From: Nocardia wallacei
GTDB taxonomy: Bacteria; Actinomycetota; Actinomycetes; Mycobacteriales; Mycobacteriaceae
Direction of reading: 5' to 3'
NCBI RefSeq assembly: GCF_014466955.1
Contig: NZ_AP023396.1
Coordinates: forward strand, 2,356,001 to 2,420,000
Length of the DNA stretch: 64,000 nt
Shown here: piece by piece, positions 45,890-54,881 of the stretch
Layout of the letters: every line of letters starts with the position of its first letter
How positions within the stretch are numbered: the stretch's first letter is position 1
Translations under genes and position numbers: made by a program
The notes under the pieces: model-generated
What the model saw: the letters and a program-made list of their open reading frames with translations, nothing else
The model's database searches: none
Told to the model about the DNA's origin: nothing

Positions 45890-46399
45890 TCAGCGCCGGT
45901 CGTCGAGGTAGGAGCGGTTGCGGTAATAGTCGTCTTCCTCTTCCTCGTCCAGCGGCGGCGGCGCCTGGGCATCCGGGGTCGGCTCCGGCAGCAGTGACCT
46001 GACCAGATCCTTGATGCTCGGGGCGCCCGGGACGATGTCGGAAAGATCGGGGAGCTCGCCCGCCAACTCCTCGATGGGCGCGACGGCCTGCTGTGACTGC
46101 TCGGTCGCGGCGCGGGCGGCGGCCTGCGCGGCCTCGGCCATCGAGCGGCCCAGTTTCTCCGGTGTAGAGCGCTTGAACGCCTCGGGCACCAGATGCACCT
46201 CGAGTGGTACCCCCGACACGTTGCTGACCACTCGCACCAGATTGTCCGACGACCAGGCCTCCCCGGTGGTCGACGCCAGCCGGGAGTGCAGGTCGGCCAG
46301 TTCGCGGCGCTGTTGCTCGTAGGTCTCGAGCATCGAGTCCACCTGGATGCGCAACTCCTCGTTGCGGGCGCGCATCGCTTCCCGCTCGCTATCGGTCAT
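45890..46399 (-). CDS. YbaB/EbfC-family protein
   Basis: This 169-residue protein fits the YbaB/EbfC family, small dimeric nucleoid-associated proteins. It has a long N-terminal helix (ARNEELRIQVDSMLETYEQQ), then WSSDNLVRVVSNVSGVPLEVHLVPEAF and a second helix. The last 45 residues are acidic and Pro-rich (PPPLDEEEEDDYYRNR). In actinomycetes such genes often head WXG100-toxin operons, where they may act as chaperones or regulators rather than nucleoid proteins. It is the first gene of this operon. Confidence 0.82.
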   Translation of the reverse strand: MTDSEREAMRARNEELRIQVDSMLETYEQQRRELADLHSRLASTTGEAWSSDNLVRVVSNVSGVPLEVHLVPEAFKRSTPEKLGRSMAEAAQAAARAATEQSQQAVAPIEELAGELPDLSDIVPGAPSIKDLVRSLLPEPTPDAQAPPPLDEEEEDDYYRNRSYLDDRR

Positions 46400-46826
46400 G
46401 CCACCTCCCCAATTCGGTTCCCCCTATAGACCCGACGCAACGGGGCGGCGGTCGGTTCCCTCTTCTGTCCGATTCCATCACCGGGCGGACATCACAGGCA
46501 AGTGCAACGGCGCCGCGGCACGCCGGAGCGGCACGTCATATCACCGGTGAAGTGGTCCTGAACAGGTCAGACACGCCCGGGAGCGGCCGATCGGTCAACT
46601 TTCTCCGCGCCGATCCCCGGATCGCGACGAATACCCGATGGACAACGACGTTTCTCACGAGCGGTCGTTGTAGGTGCTCTCACAGCGTCCGTTACGGCGA
46701 CACCACTAGACTCGGCCCCGACACGGTGAGCACACACGAAAGTAGGCAACTGAACGTGAGCCAGCGCAGCGAGCGAATCGACGACGCAGCGCGACAGCCT
46801 GCGCCGACAGTGAGCGAGGCACGGCC
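46400..46826. other. Divergent control region of the toxin operon and ispG
   Basis: These 427 bases separate the toxin operon (leftward) from ispG (rightward). TAGACT at 46707-46712 is a likely -10 for ispG. A short upstream frame starting at GTG 46757 ends in a stop overlapping the ispG start (GTGA), which could couple translation. No promoter for the toxin operon stands out. Confidence 0.4.
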
Positions 46827-47981
46827 GTGAGCGGAGCCGTCGCATTGGGTATGCCGTCCGCGCCCGCGGCGGTTCTCGCACCCCGCCGCCAGACCCGCCA
46901 GCTACAGGTGGGCAAGGTCGGGGTCGGCAGCGATTTCCCGGTGTCGGTGCAGTCGATGACGACCACCAAGACCCACGACGTGAATTCGACCCTGCAGCAG
47001 ATCGCGGAGCTGACCGCCTCCGGCTGCGACATCGTGCGGGTGGCCTGCCCGCGCCAGGAGGACGCCGACGCGCTGTCCGCGATCACCAAGAAGTCCCCCA
47101 TCCCGGTGATCGCCGACATCCATTTCCAGCCGCGCTACATCTTCGCCGCGATCGACGCGGGTTGTGCGGCGGTCCGGGTGAACCCGGGCAACATCAAGGA
47201 ATTCGACGGCCGGGTCAAGGAGGTCGCGAAGGCGGCCGGCGCCGCGGGCATCCCGATCCGCATCGGCGTCAACGCGGGCTCGCTGGACAAGCGGATGCTC
47301 GAGAAGTACGGCAAGGCGACGCCGGAGGCGCTGGTGGAGTCGGCGCTGTGGGAGGCGAGCCTGTTCGAGGAGCACGGCTTCGGCGACATCAAGATCTCGG
47401 TGAAGCACAATGACCCGGTGATCATGGTGGAGGCCTACCGGCAGCTGGCCGCGCGCTGCGACTACCCGCTGCACCTGGGCGTCACCGAGGCCGGTCCGGC
47501 GTTCCAGGGCACCATCAAGTCGGCGACGGCGTTCGGCGCGCTGCTGAGCCAGGGCATCGGTGACACCATCCGGGTCTCGCTGTCGGCGCCGCCGGTCGAG
47601 GAGGTGAAGGTCGGCAACCAGATCCTGCAGTCGCTGAACCTGCGCCCCCGCAAGCTGGAGATCGTCTCGTGCCCGTCCTGTGGCCGCGCCCAGGTCGATG
47701 TGTACACCCTGGCCAACGAGGTCACCGCGGGTCTGGAGGGCATGGAGGTCCCGCTGCGGGTGGCCGTCATGGGCTGCGTGGTCAACGGTCCGGGCGAGGC
47801 GCGCGAGGCCGATTTGGGCGTCGCCTCGGGCAACGGCAAGGGCCAGATCTTCGTCAAGGGCGAGGTGATCAAGACCGTGCCCGAGCATCAGATCGTGGAG
47901 ACGCTGATCGAGGAGGCGATGCGCATCGCCGAGTCGATGGGCGAGTCCGGCACGGGCGAGCCGGTGGTCACCGTCGGATAG
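46827..47981 (+). CDS. ispG: 4-hydroxy-3-methylbut-2-enyl diphosphate synthase (flavodoxin/ferredoxin)
   Basis: IspG (GcpE) makes HMBPP in the MEP isoprenoid pathway with a 4Fe-4S cluster. The TIM barrel begins [19 protein letters not shown]. Cluster ligands lie in CPSCGR (near residue 282) and CVVNGPGEA (near 325). The length of 384 residues is normal. The GTG start overlaps a short upstream frame. In mycobacteria ispG follows rip1 directly; here they are 11 kb apart. Downstream the mycobacterial order (GNAT, PBP) continues. Confidence 0.96.
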   Translation: MSGAVALGMPSAPAAVLAPRRQTRQLQVGKVGVGSDFPVSVQSMTTTKTHDVNSTLQQIAELTASGCDIVRVACPRQEDADALSAITKKSPIPVIADIHFQPRYIFAAIDAGCAAVRVNPGNIKEFDGRVKEVAKAAGAAGIPIRIGVNAGSLDKRMLEKYGKATPEALVESALWEASLFEEHGFGDIKISVKHNDPVIMVEAYRQLAARCDYPLHLGVTEAGPAFQGTIKSATAFGALLSQGIGDTIRVSLSAPPVEEVKVGNQILQSLNLRPRKLEIVSCPSCGRAQVDVYTLANEVTAGLEGMEVPLRVAVMGCVVNGPGEAREADLGVASGNGKGQIFVKGEVIKTVPEHQIVETLIEEAMRIAESMGESGTGEPVVTVG

Positions 47982-48064
47982 TCCCGGTGCGGGCGTGAGA
48001 ACGTGTGCGGTACATCGCTCCCGATGACCAAACAGCAGCGTGTTCGCGAGGTTCGTGGCAGGCT

Positions 48065-48934
48065 GTGAACGTGCGGAGTGTGCTGGAGCCGAGCCGCCGG
48101 ACGAGGTCCTCCGGTGCCCGCCAGCTCGCGAATCGCGATCTGGCACTGGTGCAACAAGTACTGGACACCGACCCGGTGGCCAGCTGTATGGTCGCCGCGC
48201 GACTGCAGGAGTACGGCCTGGACACCCGGGGTGGACAGGGCGAGCTGTGGAGTCGCGGCGGCCCCGCCGAGTCGCTGTGCTTCTCCGGCGCGAACCTCGT
48301 GCCGTTGCGCGGCGGGCCGGATGATCTGCGCGCTTTCGCCGAGCGGGCGGCGCGCTGGCCGCGGTTGTGCTCGTCGGTGGTGGGCCGGCAGGAGTTGGCG
48401 CTGCCGCTGTGGGAGATGCTGGCCGACCGCTGGGGCCCGGCCCGTGACCTGCGGGCCGACCAGCCACTGCTCGCGCTCGACGGCCCCGCCTACGCCGTGG
48501 CCGATCCGCGCGTGCGCCGGGTGCGGGCCGACGAACTGGACCGCTATCTGGTCGCCGCGATCGCCATGTTCACCGAGGAGATCGGCGTCGATCCCCGCGC
48601 CGGGGACGGCGGCCGCAGTTACCGCCGCCGGGTGGCGAGCCTGATCCAGGCGGGCCGGGCCTGGGCCCGGTTCGAGGACGGCGTGGTCGTCTACAAGGCC
48701 GAGGTCGGTGCGGTATCGCGGCGTACCGGGCAGATCCAGGGCGTCTGGGTGCACCCGGAGTGGCGTGGCCGGGGCCTCGGCACCTCGGGCACCGCGGCGG
48801 TGGCCAACGCGGTGGTCGCCTCGGGTCGTACCGCGAGCCTGTATGTCAACTGCTACAACGAGGTCGCCCGGCGCGCGTACGCGAAGGTCGGATTCCGCCA
48901 GGTCGCCACGTTCGCAACGGTTCTCGTCGACTGA
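48065..48934 (+). CDS. GNAT-family acetyltransferase (Rv2867c-like)
   Basis: The C-terminal half is a GNAT domain with the acetyl-CoA loop VHPEWRGRGLGTSGTAAV near residue 235 and ending NEVARRAYAKVGF. The N-terminal half (LALVQQVLDTDPVASCMVAARL) is the DUF4081 domain typical of this actinobacterial family. The length is about 289 residues. GTG 48065 and GTG 48071 are both possible starts and neither has a clear ribosome-binding site. It lies between ispG and the PBP gene as in M. tuberculosis. The substrate is unknown. Confidence 0.88.
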   Translation: MNVRSVLEPSRRTRSSGARQLANRDLALVQQVLDTDPVASCMVAARLQEYGLDTRGGQGELWSRGGPAESLCFSGANLVPLRGGPDDLRAFAERAARWPRLCSSVVGRQELALPLWEMLADRWGPARDLRADQPLLALDGPAYAVADPRVRRVRADELDRYLVAAIAMFTEEIGVDPRAGDGGRSYRRRVASLIQAGRAWARFEDGVVVYKAEVGAVSRRTGQIQGVWVHPEWRGRGLGTSGTAAVANAVVASGRTASLYVNCYNEVARRAYAKVGFRQVATFATVLVD

Positions 48935-49007
48935 GGCCGGAAATCGCGGGCGCGCCCGCGTCGTGTCGTCCCGGTCGCGGGAGGCCGGCTGGCTACCATC
49001 GCTGTCG

Positions 49008-50840
49008 ATGTCGACACCCGAAAGACGTTGTGTGGGGCGCGGCCTCGCGCCGCGAAGACGTACGGCCGCGCTGCTGTCGGCCGCCGCGCTCGCGCTGGCG
49101 GTGAGCGGCTGCGGTTCCGGCTCCCAGGGCCCGGTGGCCGTGGCCGACGACTTCCTGGCAGCGGTCGCCCGGCACGATGTGGCAGGTGCCGGGAAGCTCA
49201 CCAACCAGCCCGACAAGGCAAGCGCCGCACTGGCTTCGGCATGGGACAGGCTGCAGGCCGAGGAAGTGACCGCGCACACCGGCGACGCCCGCGTCACCGG
49301 TGACACCGCCACCGTCGACTACACCTACCGCTGGCGGTTGCCGAAGAACCGGATCTGGACCTATACCGGACAGCTGCAGATGGGCCGCAGCGACGGCCGC
49401 TGGCAGGTGCGCTGGACGGCATCGGACATTCACCCCAAACTCGGCGACACCCAGACCATGGAGCTGCGCGCGACGCCCGCGCCGCGCGCCCGCGTCAACG
49501 AACGCTCCGGCAGCGATGTGCTGATTCCCGGTACGGTGCACCCGATTTCATTCACCGCGAGTGCCGCGCCGGACCCTGGTTACGTGGCCGCGGCCCTCGC
49601 CGAGGCCCTGCATCCCTTCGACGAAACCCTCACCGCGGACTCGGTCCGTACCGCCGCGGGCAAGAGCTCCGGCCCGTACACCGTTGCCGCCCTGACCGAT
49701 TGGGAGTTCGAGCAGATACGCGACGACCTGCTCGGACTGCCCGGCGTGCGCTTCGGCGAGCAGGCGGACCTGGTCGCCGTCGACCGACATTTCGCCCCGG
49801 ACCTGATGACGCAGATCCGCAAGACGGTCGCCGACGAGGTCGACGGCAAGGCGGGCTGGTCCGTGGTCACCATGAACGCCAACGGCGCCGACGTCGACGT
49901 GCTGCACGAGGTGGACCCGCAGCCCGCGCCGTCGTTCTCGCTGAGCATCGACCGCAATGTGCAGAACGCCGCGCAGCGGGCCGTCGATGTGCGGACCGAG
50001 CAGGCCATGATGGTGGTGTTGCAGCCTTCTACGGGCGCTGTACTGGCGGTGGCTCAGAATCGGGCGGCCGATGCCGACGGCCCGGTCGCCACGTCGGGGC
50101 TGTATCCGCCGGGTTCCACCTTCAAGACGGTGACGGCGGCCGCGGCGATGGCGGCGGGCACCGCGACTCCGGAGACGGTGGTGCCGTGCCCGAGCCGGAT
50201 CGTGATCGGCGAGCGCACCATCCCGAACTACGAGCTGTTCACCATCGGCGACGTGCCGATGGCGACCGCGTACGAGCGGTCCTGCAACACCGCGTTCGCC
50301 AAGATCGCCAGCGAACTGTCCCCGGACGCGCTGACCGACGCGGCGGCCCGGCTCGGGATCGGCCCGGATTACACCGTGGTCGGGCTGCCGACGGTGTCCG
50401 GTTCGGTGCCTCCGGCGCGGGAGCAGGTGCAGCGCACCGAGAACGGCATCGGCCAGGGCAAGGTGGTGGCGAGCCCGTTCGGGATGGCGCTGGTCGCCGC
50501 GACCGTCGCGCACGGCTCGGCGCCGACGCCCTATCTGATCGCGGGCTACCGGACCGAGGTGAACGGCGACCGCCCGGCGTTGTCGCCGAAGGTGGCCGAG
50601 GGCTTGCGCATGATGATGCGCAAGGTGGTGACCGGAGGCACGGCCGAGCGGATCGCCGATCAGGGCGAGGTGTACGGCAAGACCGGTGAGGCGGAGGTCG
50701 AGGGCGGCTCGCATTCGTGGTTCATCGGCTACCGCGGCGATCTGGCCTTCGCGACTCTGCTGGTGCGCGGCGGTAGTTCGGACAATGCGGTCGCTGTCAC
50801 CCGCGACATGCTGGCCGCTCTGCCGCCGGGTACCGCATAG
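49008..50840 (+). CDS. Penicillin-binding lipoprotein (class B transpeptidase, Rv2864c-like)
   Basis: This is a membrane-anchored transpeptidase that cross-links peptidoglycan. The N-terminus has a lipobox (LAVSGC, Cys near residue 35). An NTF2-like MecA_N domain follows (VADDFLAAVARHDVAGA), then a dimerisation region. The transpeptidase motifs are present: STFK near residue 368, SCN near 424 and KTG near 557. The length of 610 residues fits. ATG 49008 lacks a Shine-Dalgarno sequence but TACCAT at 48994-48999 is a -10 eight bases upstream, consistent with leaderless translation. Confidence 0.94.
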   Translation: MSTPERRCVGRGLAPRRRTAALLSAAALALAVSGCGSGSQGPVAVADDFLAAVARHDVAGAGKLTNQPDKASAALASAWDRLQAEEVTAHTGDARVTGDTATVDYTYRWRLPKNRIWTYTGQLQMGRSDGRWQVRWTASDIHPKLGDTQTMELRATPAPRARVNERSGSDVLIPGTVHPISFTASAAPDPGYVAAALAEALHPFDETLTADSVRTAAGKSSGPYTVAALTDWEFEQIRDDLLGLPGVRFGEQADLVAVDRHFAPDLMTQIRKTVADEVDGKAGWSVVTMNANGADVDVLHEVDPQPAPSFSLSIDRNVQNAAQRAVDVRTEQAMMVVLQPSTGAVLAVAQNRAADADGPVATSGLYPPGSTFKTVTAAAAMAAGTATPETVVPCPSRIVIGERTIPNYELFTIGDVPMATAYERSCNTAFAKIASELSPDALTDAAARLGIGPDYTVVGLPTVSGSVPPAREQVQRTENGIGQGKVVASPFGMALVAATVAHGSAPTPYLIAGYRTEVNGDRPALSPKVAEGLRMMMRKVVTGGTAERIADQGEVYGKTGEAEVEGGSHSWFIGYRGDLAFATLLVRGGSSDNAVAVTRDMLAALPPGTA

Positions 50841-50993
50841 CATTCGGGTTCACAAAAGAATTGTGTTGCAATCTCATTCGTACGGAACGTTTCCCGGGGA
50901 CCTGGGAAAACTTCTGGCAAACGACGACGACCGGATGCCCGGCTGGGTGCGGCATCCGGTCGTCCGGTCGCAAGGAACGTGTTCGGCCGTGAT

Positions 50994-51146
50994 TTATGGC
51001 GAGTGCACCTCCATTCCGCTCGTGGCCGTCGAGGCGGCGTTCTCGACGGGGGCGGCTCCGGCCGAGGCGTCCCCGAGCAGTTCCACGGCACCGGTACCGG
51101 CGAGGAGCATGCCCGCGGTGATGAGGGTGAGCGTCGAACGCTTCAT
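50994..51146 (-). CDS. Small secreted peptide (50 residues)
   Basis: This short gene has a good ribosome-binding site (GGGAGAAG) before ATG 51146. The product starts with a signal peptide (KRSTLTLITAGMLLAGTGAV) with likely cleavage after ASA or AGA near residue 29-31. That leaves a mature peptide of about 20 residues (AAPVENAASTATSGMEVHSP). I do not recognise it. It stands alone, convergent with the PBP gene. Confidence 0.55.
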   Translation of the reverse strand: MKRSTLTLITAGMLLAGTGAVELLGDASAGAAPVENAASTATSGMEVHSP

Positions 51147-51321
51147 GGTCTTCTCCCTTGTGGGTGAGCGAGATCCAATGGGCTCGAACTATCGGTCGCC
51201 GGCTTTGGCCGACTGGACCGACCGTAGAACGCGAGCAATCTCCTAGACAACCCCTCGATGCGCAATAGCACAGATCGCGGAAATCGCGCTGCAGGTCACG
51301 CGCGTGTCGGTAACCTTTTTG

Positions 51322-51834
51322 TTATTCGGCCCGGCGCAGACTGGCGGCGAGATGATGCTGTTTCGGCTGCCCGGCGGCGGCCATCCGCAAGGTGTAATCG
51401 ATGGTGTCGCCCGACAATCGGATCGATCGGCCGAGCGCGGTGACCAGCTTGGCGGTGGTGGTGCGCCCGATGTGGGTCGAGTCCAGTTCCAGCCGCAGGC
51501 CGCCGTCGGCGACGTCGACGCTGCCCTCGCAGATCTCGGTGATCCCGGTCGGGTGGGCGAGGATCAGCTCGATGCGGTCCGGTCCGGCGCAGCGCAGGTA
51601 GCCGGTCTCGGCGTGCAGCGAACGACCGTCCTCGGCGTGCCGGGTCCGCTGCCGGTAAGTGAGGAACGGGCGGCCGACGTGACCGAAGTGGATCTCCTCG
51701 TGGTAATCGAACGCCTCGATCGTCGGATACTCCCCGTGGCCGGAGCCGCGCCAGACGCCCAGCAGCGGGGCGAGGTGGGCGATATCGGGATGAGGCGCGA
51801 CGGCGGGCTGGGGTTCGAGCACGGCGGTCAGCAT
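51322..51834 (-). CDS. Nitrobindin-family heme protein
   Basis: Nitrobindins are ten-stranded beta-barrels that bind ferric heme and isomerise peroxynitrite. The N-terminal motif LLGVWRGSGHGEYPTI and the following EEIHFGHVGRPFLTYRQRT match the family closely. The axial His is expected near the C-terminus, and KQHHLAASLRR fits. The length of 170 residues is normal. ATG 51834 (LTAVLEPQPAV) is chosen. It is a stand-alone gene facing the ABC permease pair. Confidence 0.9.
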   Translation of the reverse strand: MLTAVLEPQPAVAPHPDIAHLAPLLGVWRGSGHGEYPTIEAFDYHEEIHFGHVGRPFLTYRQRTRHAEDGRSLHAETGYLRCAGPDRIELILAHPTGITEICEGSVDVADGGLRLELDSTHIGRTTTAKLVTALGRSIRLSGDTIDYTLRMAAAGQPKQHHLAASLRRAE

Positions 51835-52059
51835 AGTGGCCGCGGGCCGCGGTGGCGCGCGGACGGCGCACCGGTTCGGCACGAATGCCCGTGACCCCGC
51901 TTGACGCCTCGCATCGGCACGCTGCTCAACCGCGCGAACACGGGTCGCGCCGGCCGGACACGCCGTGCCGGACCGGTGCCGTCGAACGATGTCCGCGTTT
52001 CGCGCCGTATGTCTGGTGAGATGAGACGAGCTGCCGTCGGCGCGGGGAGGTAGTAGGGG

Positions 52060-52881
52060 ATGGGGATCGACGTGACGACGCGAACCGAGCCGCCGCGGCG
52101 TTCGGCGTTGCGGCAGTGCTGGGTGCTGGCAGTGCGCCTGGTCCGTCCGTCGCTGCGCAACGGCGAGGTGGTCACGGCACTGCTGTCGCCGGCGGTGTTC
52201 ACGGTCGGGTTCTACGTGCCGCTGGATCGCGTGATGAACTTCGCCGGGCACGGACTCAGCAGCTACGCGCAATTCCTGATGCCGATGATCGTGATGCAGG
52301 CGGTGGCGTTCTGCGGCACCGCGGCGGCGTTCCGATCGGCCACCGACGCGCGCGACGGCCTGGACACGCGGTTCGCGACGATGCCGATGCCCGCGGCCGC
52401 GCCGCTGGCGGCCCGGACCGCGGCGGCGTTGTACCGGGTAGCGATCGCGCTGGCGGCGGCGGTGGTGTGCGGGTACACGATCGGGTTCCGGTTCTACGGT
52501 GACGCCTGGCAGACCGCCGCGTTCCTGTGTTTCGCCATGCTGCTCGGTCTGATGATGTGCCAGCTCGGTGATCTGCTGGGCGCGTTGTCGAAGAGTCCGG
52601 AGGCGACGACGCAGGTGCTGGTGCTGCCGCAGCTGATCCTCGGCATGGTGTCCACCGGGTTCGCGCCCGCGAGTCAGTTCCCGGATTGGATAAGGGGCTT
52701 CGCGCGCGACCAGCCGGTATCGCAGTTCGTGGGTACATTGCGGGTGCTGGCGGGCGACAGCGCCGGACGGGCCGGGGTGGCGAACTGGGCGTCGGCGGGG
52801 CCGGGGCTGGGCTGGACGCTGGCGGGCCTGGTCGCGTTCGGTGGCGCGTCGGTGTTGGTGGCGGTACGGAGGCAGCGATGA
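52060..52881 (+). CDS. ABC-2 type transporter permease
   Basis: This 273-residue membrane protein has about six helices and resembles drug-export ABC-2 permeases. Recognisable parts are FLMPMIVMQAVAFCGTAAAFR and the C-terminal MVSTGFAPASQFPDWIRGFARDQP, the loop typical of DrrB-like proteins. It overlaps the next permease gene by four bases (ATGA), so the two probably form a heterodimer. No ATPase gene is in the cluster; it must be supplied from elsewhere or lost. ATG 52060 follows GGGGAGG. Confidence 0.87.
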   Translation: MGIDVTTRTEPPRRSALRQCWVLAVRLVRPSLRNGEVVTALLSPAVFTVGFYVPLDRVMNFAGHGLSSYAQFLMPMIVMQAVAFCGTAAAFRSATDARDGLDTRFATMPMPAAAPLAARTAAALYRVAIALAAAVVCGYTIGFRFYGDAWQTAAFLCFAMLLGLMMCQLGDLLGALSKSPEATTQVLVLPQLILGMVSTGFAPASQFPDWIRGFARDQPVSQFVGTLRVLAGDSAGRAGVANWASAGPGLGWTLAGLVAFGGASVLVAVRRQR

Positions 52882-53708
52882 CGACGCAGGTGCGGACCGC
52901 CTCGGCCACCGATCTGCCGGTGGTCGCGTTCCCGACCGAGACGTGGCGGCTGCTGCTGCCGCAGACGGTGGTGCAGACCCGGCGGCTGCTGGTGCGCTGG
53001 CGGCGCGATCCGCTGACGATGGCGCAGTCGCTGCTGTTCCCGGCCCTGTTGCTGGTGATGCTGAATACCGTACTGGGACGGCAGATTTCGGCGTTCTCGG
53101 GCGCGGACGCGCTGTACGGATCGGTGCCGATGGTGACCCTGGTGTCGGTGATGTCGGGCTCGCTGGCGGGGGCGATCACGCTCGGCCGCGAACGCGACGA
53201 CGGTCTGCTGGCACGGTTCTGGGTGCTGCCGGTGCACCGCGCGTCGGGTCTGCTGGCGCGCGTTCTCGCCGAGGGGGTGCGCATCCTGGCGTGCACGCTG
53301 GTGCTGTTCGGCGTCGGTCTGCTGCTCGGATTCCGGTTCCGCCAAGGGCTTCCGGCGGCCGTGGCGCTGGTCGGGGTGCCGCTGATGTACGGGCTCGGGT
53401 TCGCGACCATGGTCACGGCCGTGGCGTCGTACTCCGCCAAACCCGCTCTGGTGGAGGCGATCTCGCTGGGATCCTCGCTGCTGATGTTCTTCTCCACCGG
53501 ATTCGTGCCGCTGGCGGCCTACCCCGCGTGGGCGACACCGATTGTGGCGCACTCGCCGATGTCGTACGCGGTCGACGCCATGCGCGGGCTGTCGCTGGGC
53601 GGTCCGGTCCGCGAACCGTTGCTGGCGACCGTCGCGTGGTCGTCGGGCGCGATGCTGGTGTTCGCGGTCCCCGCCGTCATCGGCTACACGCGTGCCAGTC
53701 GGCGTTGA
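52878..53708 (+). CDS. ABC-2 type transporter permease
   Basis: This is the second permease of the pair, 276 residues with about six helices. It begins with a soluble N-terminus (VVAFPTETWRLLLPQTVVQTRR) followed by DPLTMAQSLLFPALLLVML. The ABC-2 export signature FFSTGFVPLAAYPAWATPIVAHSP lies near residue 200. It is translationally coupled to the upstream permease. The pair resembles the daunorubicin-type permeases; substrate and ATPase are unknown. Confidence 0.87.
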   Translation: MTTQVRTASATDLPVVAFPTETWRLLLPQTVVQTRRLLVRWRRDPLTMAQSLLFPALLLVMLNTVLGRQISAFSGADALYGSVPMVTLVSVMSGSLAGAITLGRERDDGLLARFWVLPVHRASGLLARVLAEGVRILACTLVLFGVGLLLGFRFRQGLPAAVALVGVPLMYGLGFATMVTAVASYSAKPALVEAISLGSSLLMFFSTGFVPLAAYPAWATPIVAHSPMSYAVDAMRGLSLGGPVREPLLATVAWSSGAMLVFAVPAVIGYTRASRR

Positions 53709-53777
53709 TCCCCGGCCCGGGAGTGACAGCGGGCGATCACGACTATCGGGGCACGAACCGGGATGGTGGTCCCGCAC

Positions 53778-54638
53778 CTACCGCAGGTCGTCGGCCACTC
53801 GGGCGACCAGGTTGGTGGAGTCGCGGGGGCTGAGGGCCATGGCGCGGAGTTGGTCGAACATTACCCCGAAGCGGCGAATCTCGTTGTGGCCCTCCACGAT
53901 ATCGTCTCCGGCGATGCCCTCGACGTAGACCAGTTCGGGGTCGGCGGGGTCGTGGAAGTCCAGGACGACGAAGGAGCCGACCATGGCGGGGTGCGCGCCC
54001 GCGTCGAACGGCAGCACCTGCAGGATGACGTTGCGTTTCTCCGCTTCCTCGACCAGTCGCAGCAACTGGCCCCGCATCACCTCGCGGCCGCCGACGACGC
54101 GCCGGATCGCCGCCTCGTCCAGCACCACCCACAGCTCCAGCGGCTCCTCCTTGGCGAGCAGCTTGGCGCGTTCGAAGCGCGCGCGCAGGCGCTGTTCGAT
54201 GACCGCGGTCTCGACCTTCGGCATCGCGGTGTCCAGCACCGCCCACGCGTACTGTTCGGTCTGCAGGAGGCCGGGGATGAACGATGTCTGGAACAGCCGG
54301 GCCGAGAGCGCCTCGGTCTCGAAGTTGATGTAGGCCGCGTACACCTCGGAGACCGCCGCCTCGAAAGGCCGTGACATGCCGGGCTTCTGGGCTTCCTGGA
54401 GCAGTTGCAGCGCGTCCGACCGCTGCGGCTCCTCGATGCCGTACAGGTCCAGCATCGCCATCAGGGTGCGGCGCTGCGGGCGCGCCTGCGCCGTCTCGAT
54501 CCGGTACAGCGTGGTGACATTGATGCCGGTGCGAGCGCTGACGACCTCCTTGCTGATCCCGGCGTTCTCGCGCATCTCCTGCAGAAGTGCGGCCAATCGC
54601 CTGAGCTGGACCGTCAGCACCGTCCGCTTGCCTGCCAT
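53778..54638 (-). CDS. XRE-family regulator with DUF5753
   Basis: The N-terminal helix-turn-helix (LRRLAALLQEMRENAGIS, then VSARTGINVTTLYRIETAQ) is followed by the DUF5753 ligand domain (FIPGLLQTEQYAWAV, VLPFDAGAHPAM and FVVLDFHDPADPELVYVE). Such proteins are abundant in Nocardia and Streptomyces and usually stand next to a small DUF397 gene, which is absent here. The length of 286 residues is normal. GAGGAGA precedes ATG 54638. Confidence 0.9.
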   Translation of the reverse strand: MAGKRTVLTVQLRRLAALLQEMRENAGISKEVVSARTGINVTTLYRIETAQARPQRRTLMAMLDLYGIEEPQRSDALQLLQEAQKPGMSRPFEAAVSEVYAAYINFETEALSARLFQTSFIPGLLQTEQYAWAVLDTAMPKVETAVIEQRLRARFERAKLLAKEEPLELWVVLDEAAIRRVVGGREVMRGQLLRLVEEAEKRNVILQVLPFDAGAHPAMVGSFVVLDFHDPADPELVYVEGIAGDDIVEGHNEIRRFGVMFDQLRAMALSPRDSTNLVARVADDLR

Positions 54639-54763
54639 CGTGCCCGTTCTCCTCTGAACGTGCCGCCTCTGTTGTGGCCTTCGCGTACGCCCGAGCGGCA
54701 CTGTCGGCTTGCCGCGCCGCGCCCTTGTCGAGCTCGAGCATAACCATTGCGCCGGCGAACGAA

Positions 54764-54793
54764 GCCCCGCCACCGGAAAGCTGGTGGCGGGGC
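54764..54793. terminator. Hairpin downstream of metY (distal)
   Basis: GCCCCGCCACC (54764-54774) pairs with GGTGGCGGGGC (54783-54793) across an eight-base loop. With the hairpin at 54835-54864 it lies between metY and the XRE gene and may insulate the XRE promoter. Confidence 0.45.
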
Positions 54794-54834
54794 GGCGCAG
54801 TGGCGGCGCGATTGAGCGGGGTAGCTCGGTCGTG

Positions 54835-54864
54835 TACCCCACGGCGAGGTAACGCCGTGGGGTA
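54835..54864 (-). terminator. Hairpin directly after metY
   Basis: TACCCCACGGCG (54835-54846) pairs perfectly with 54853-54864 across six bases. It starts 18 bases past the metY stop on the minus strand. No T-tract is present, as is common in high-G+C genomes. Confidence 0.55.
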
Positions 54865-54881
54865 TGCGGCTCGGGGCGAAG

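Noticed and set aside
48708..49007. N-terminal extension of the PBP gene
   Set aside because: It overlaps the GNAT gene in another frame and precedes the lipoprotein signal, which must be N-terminal.
54639..54755. Small gene upstream of the XRE regulator (DUF397 partner)
   Set aside because: A frame begins MVMLELDKGAARQ but has no stop near the XRE start and no DUF397 features.
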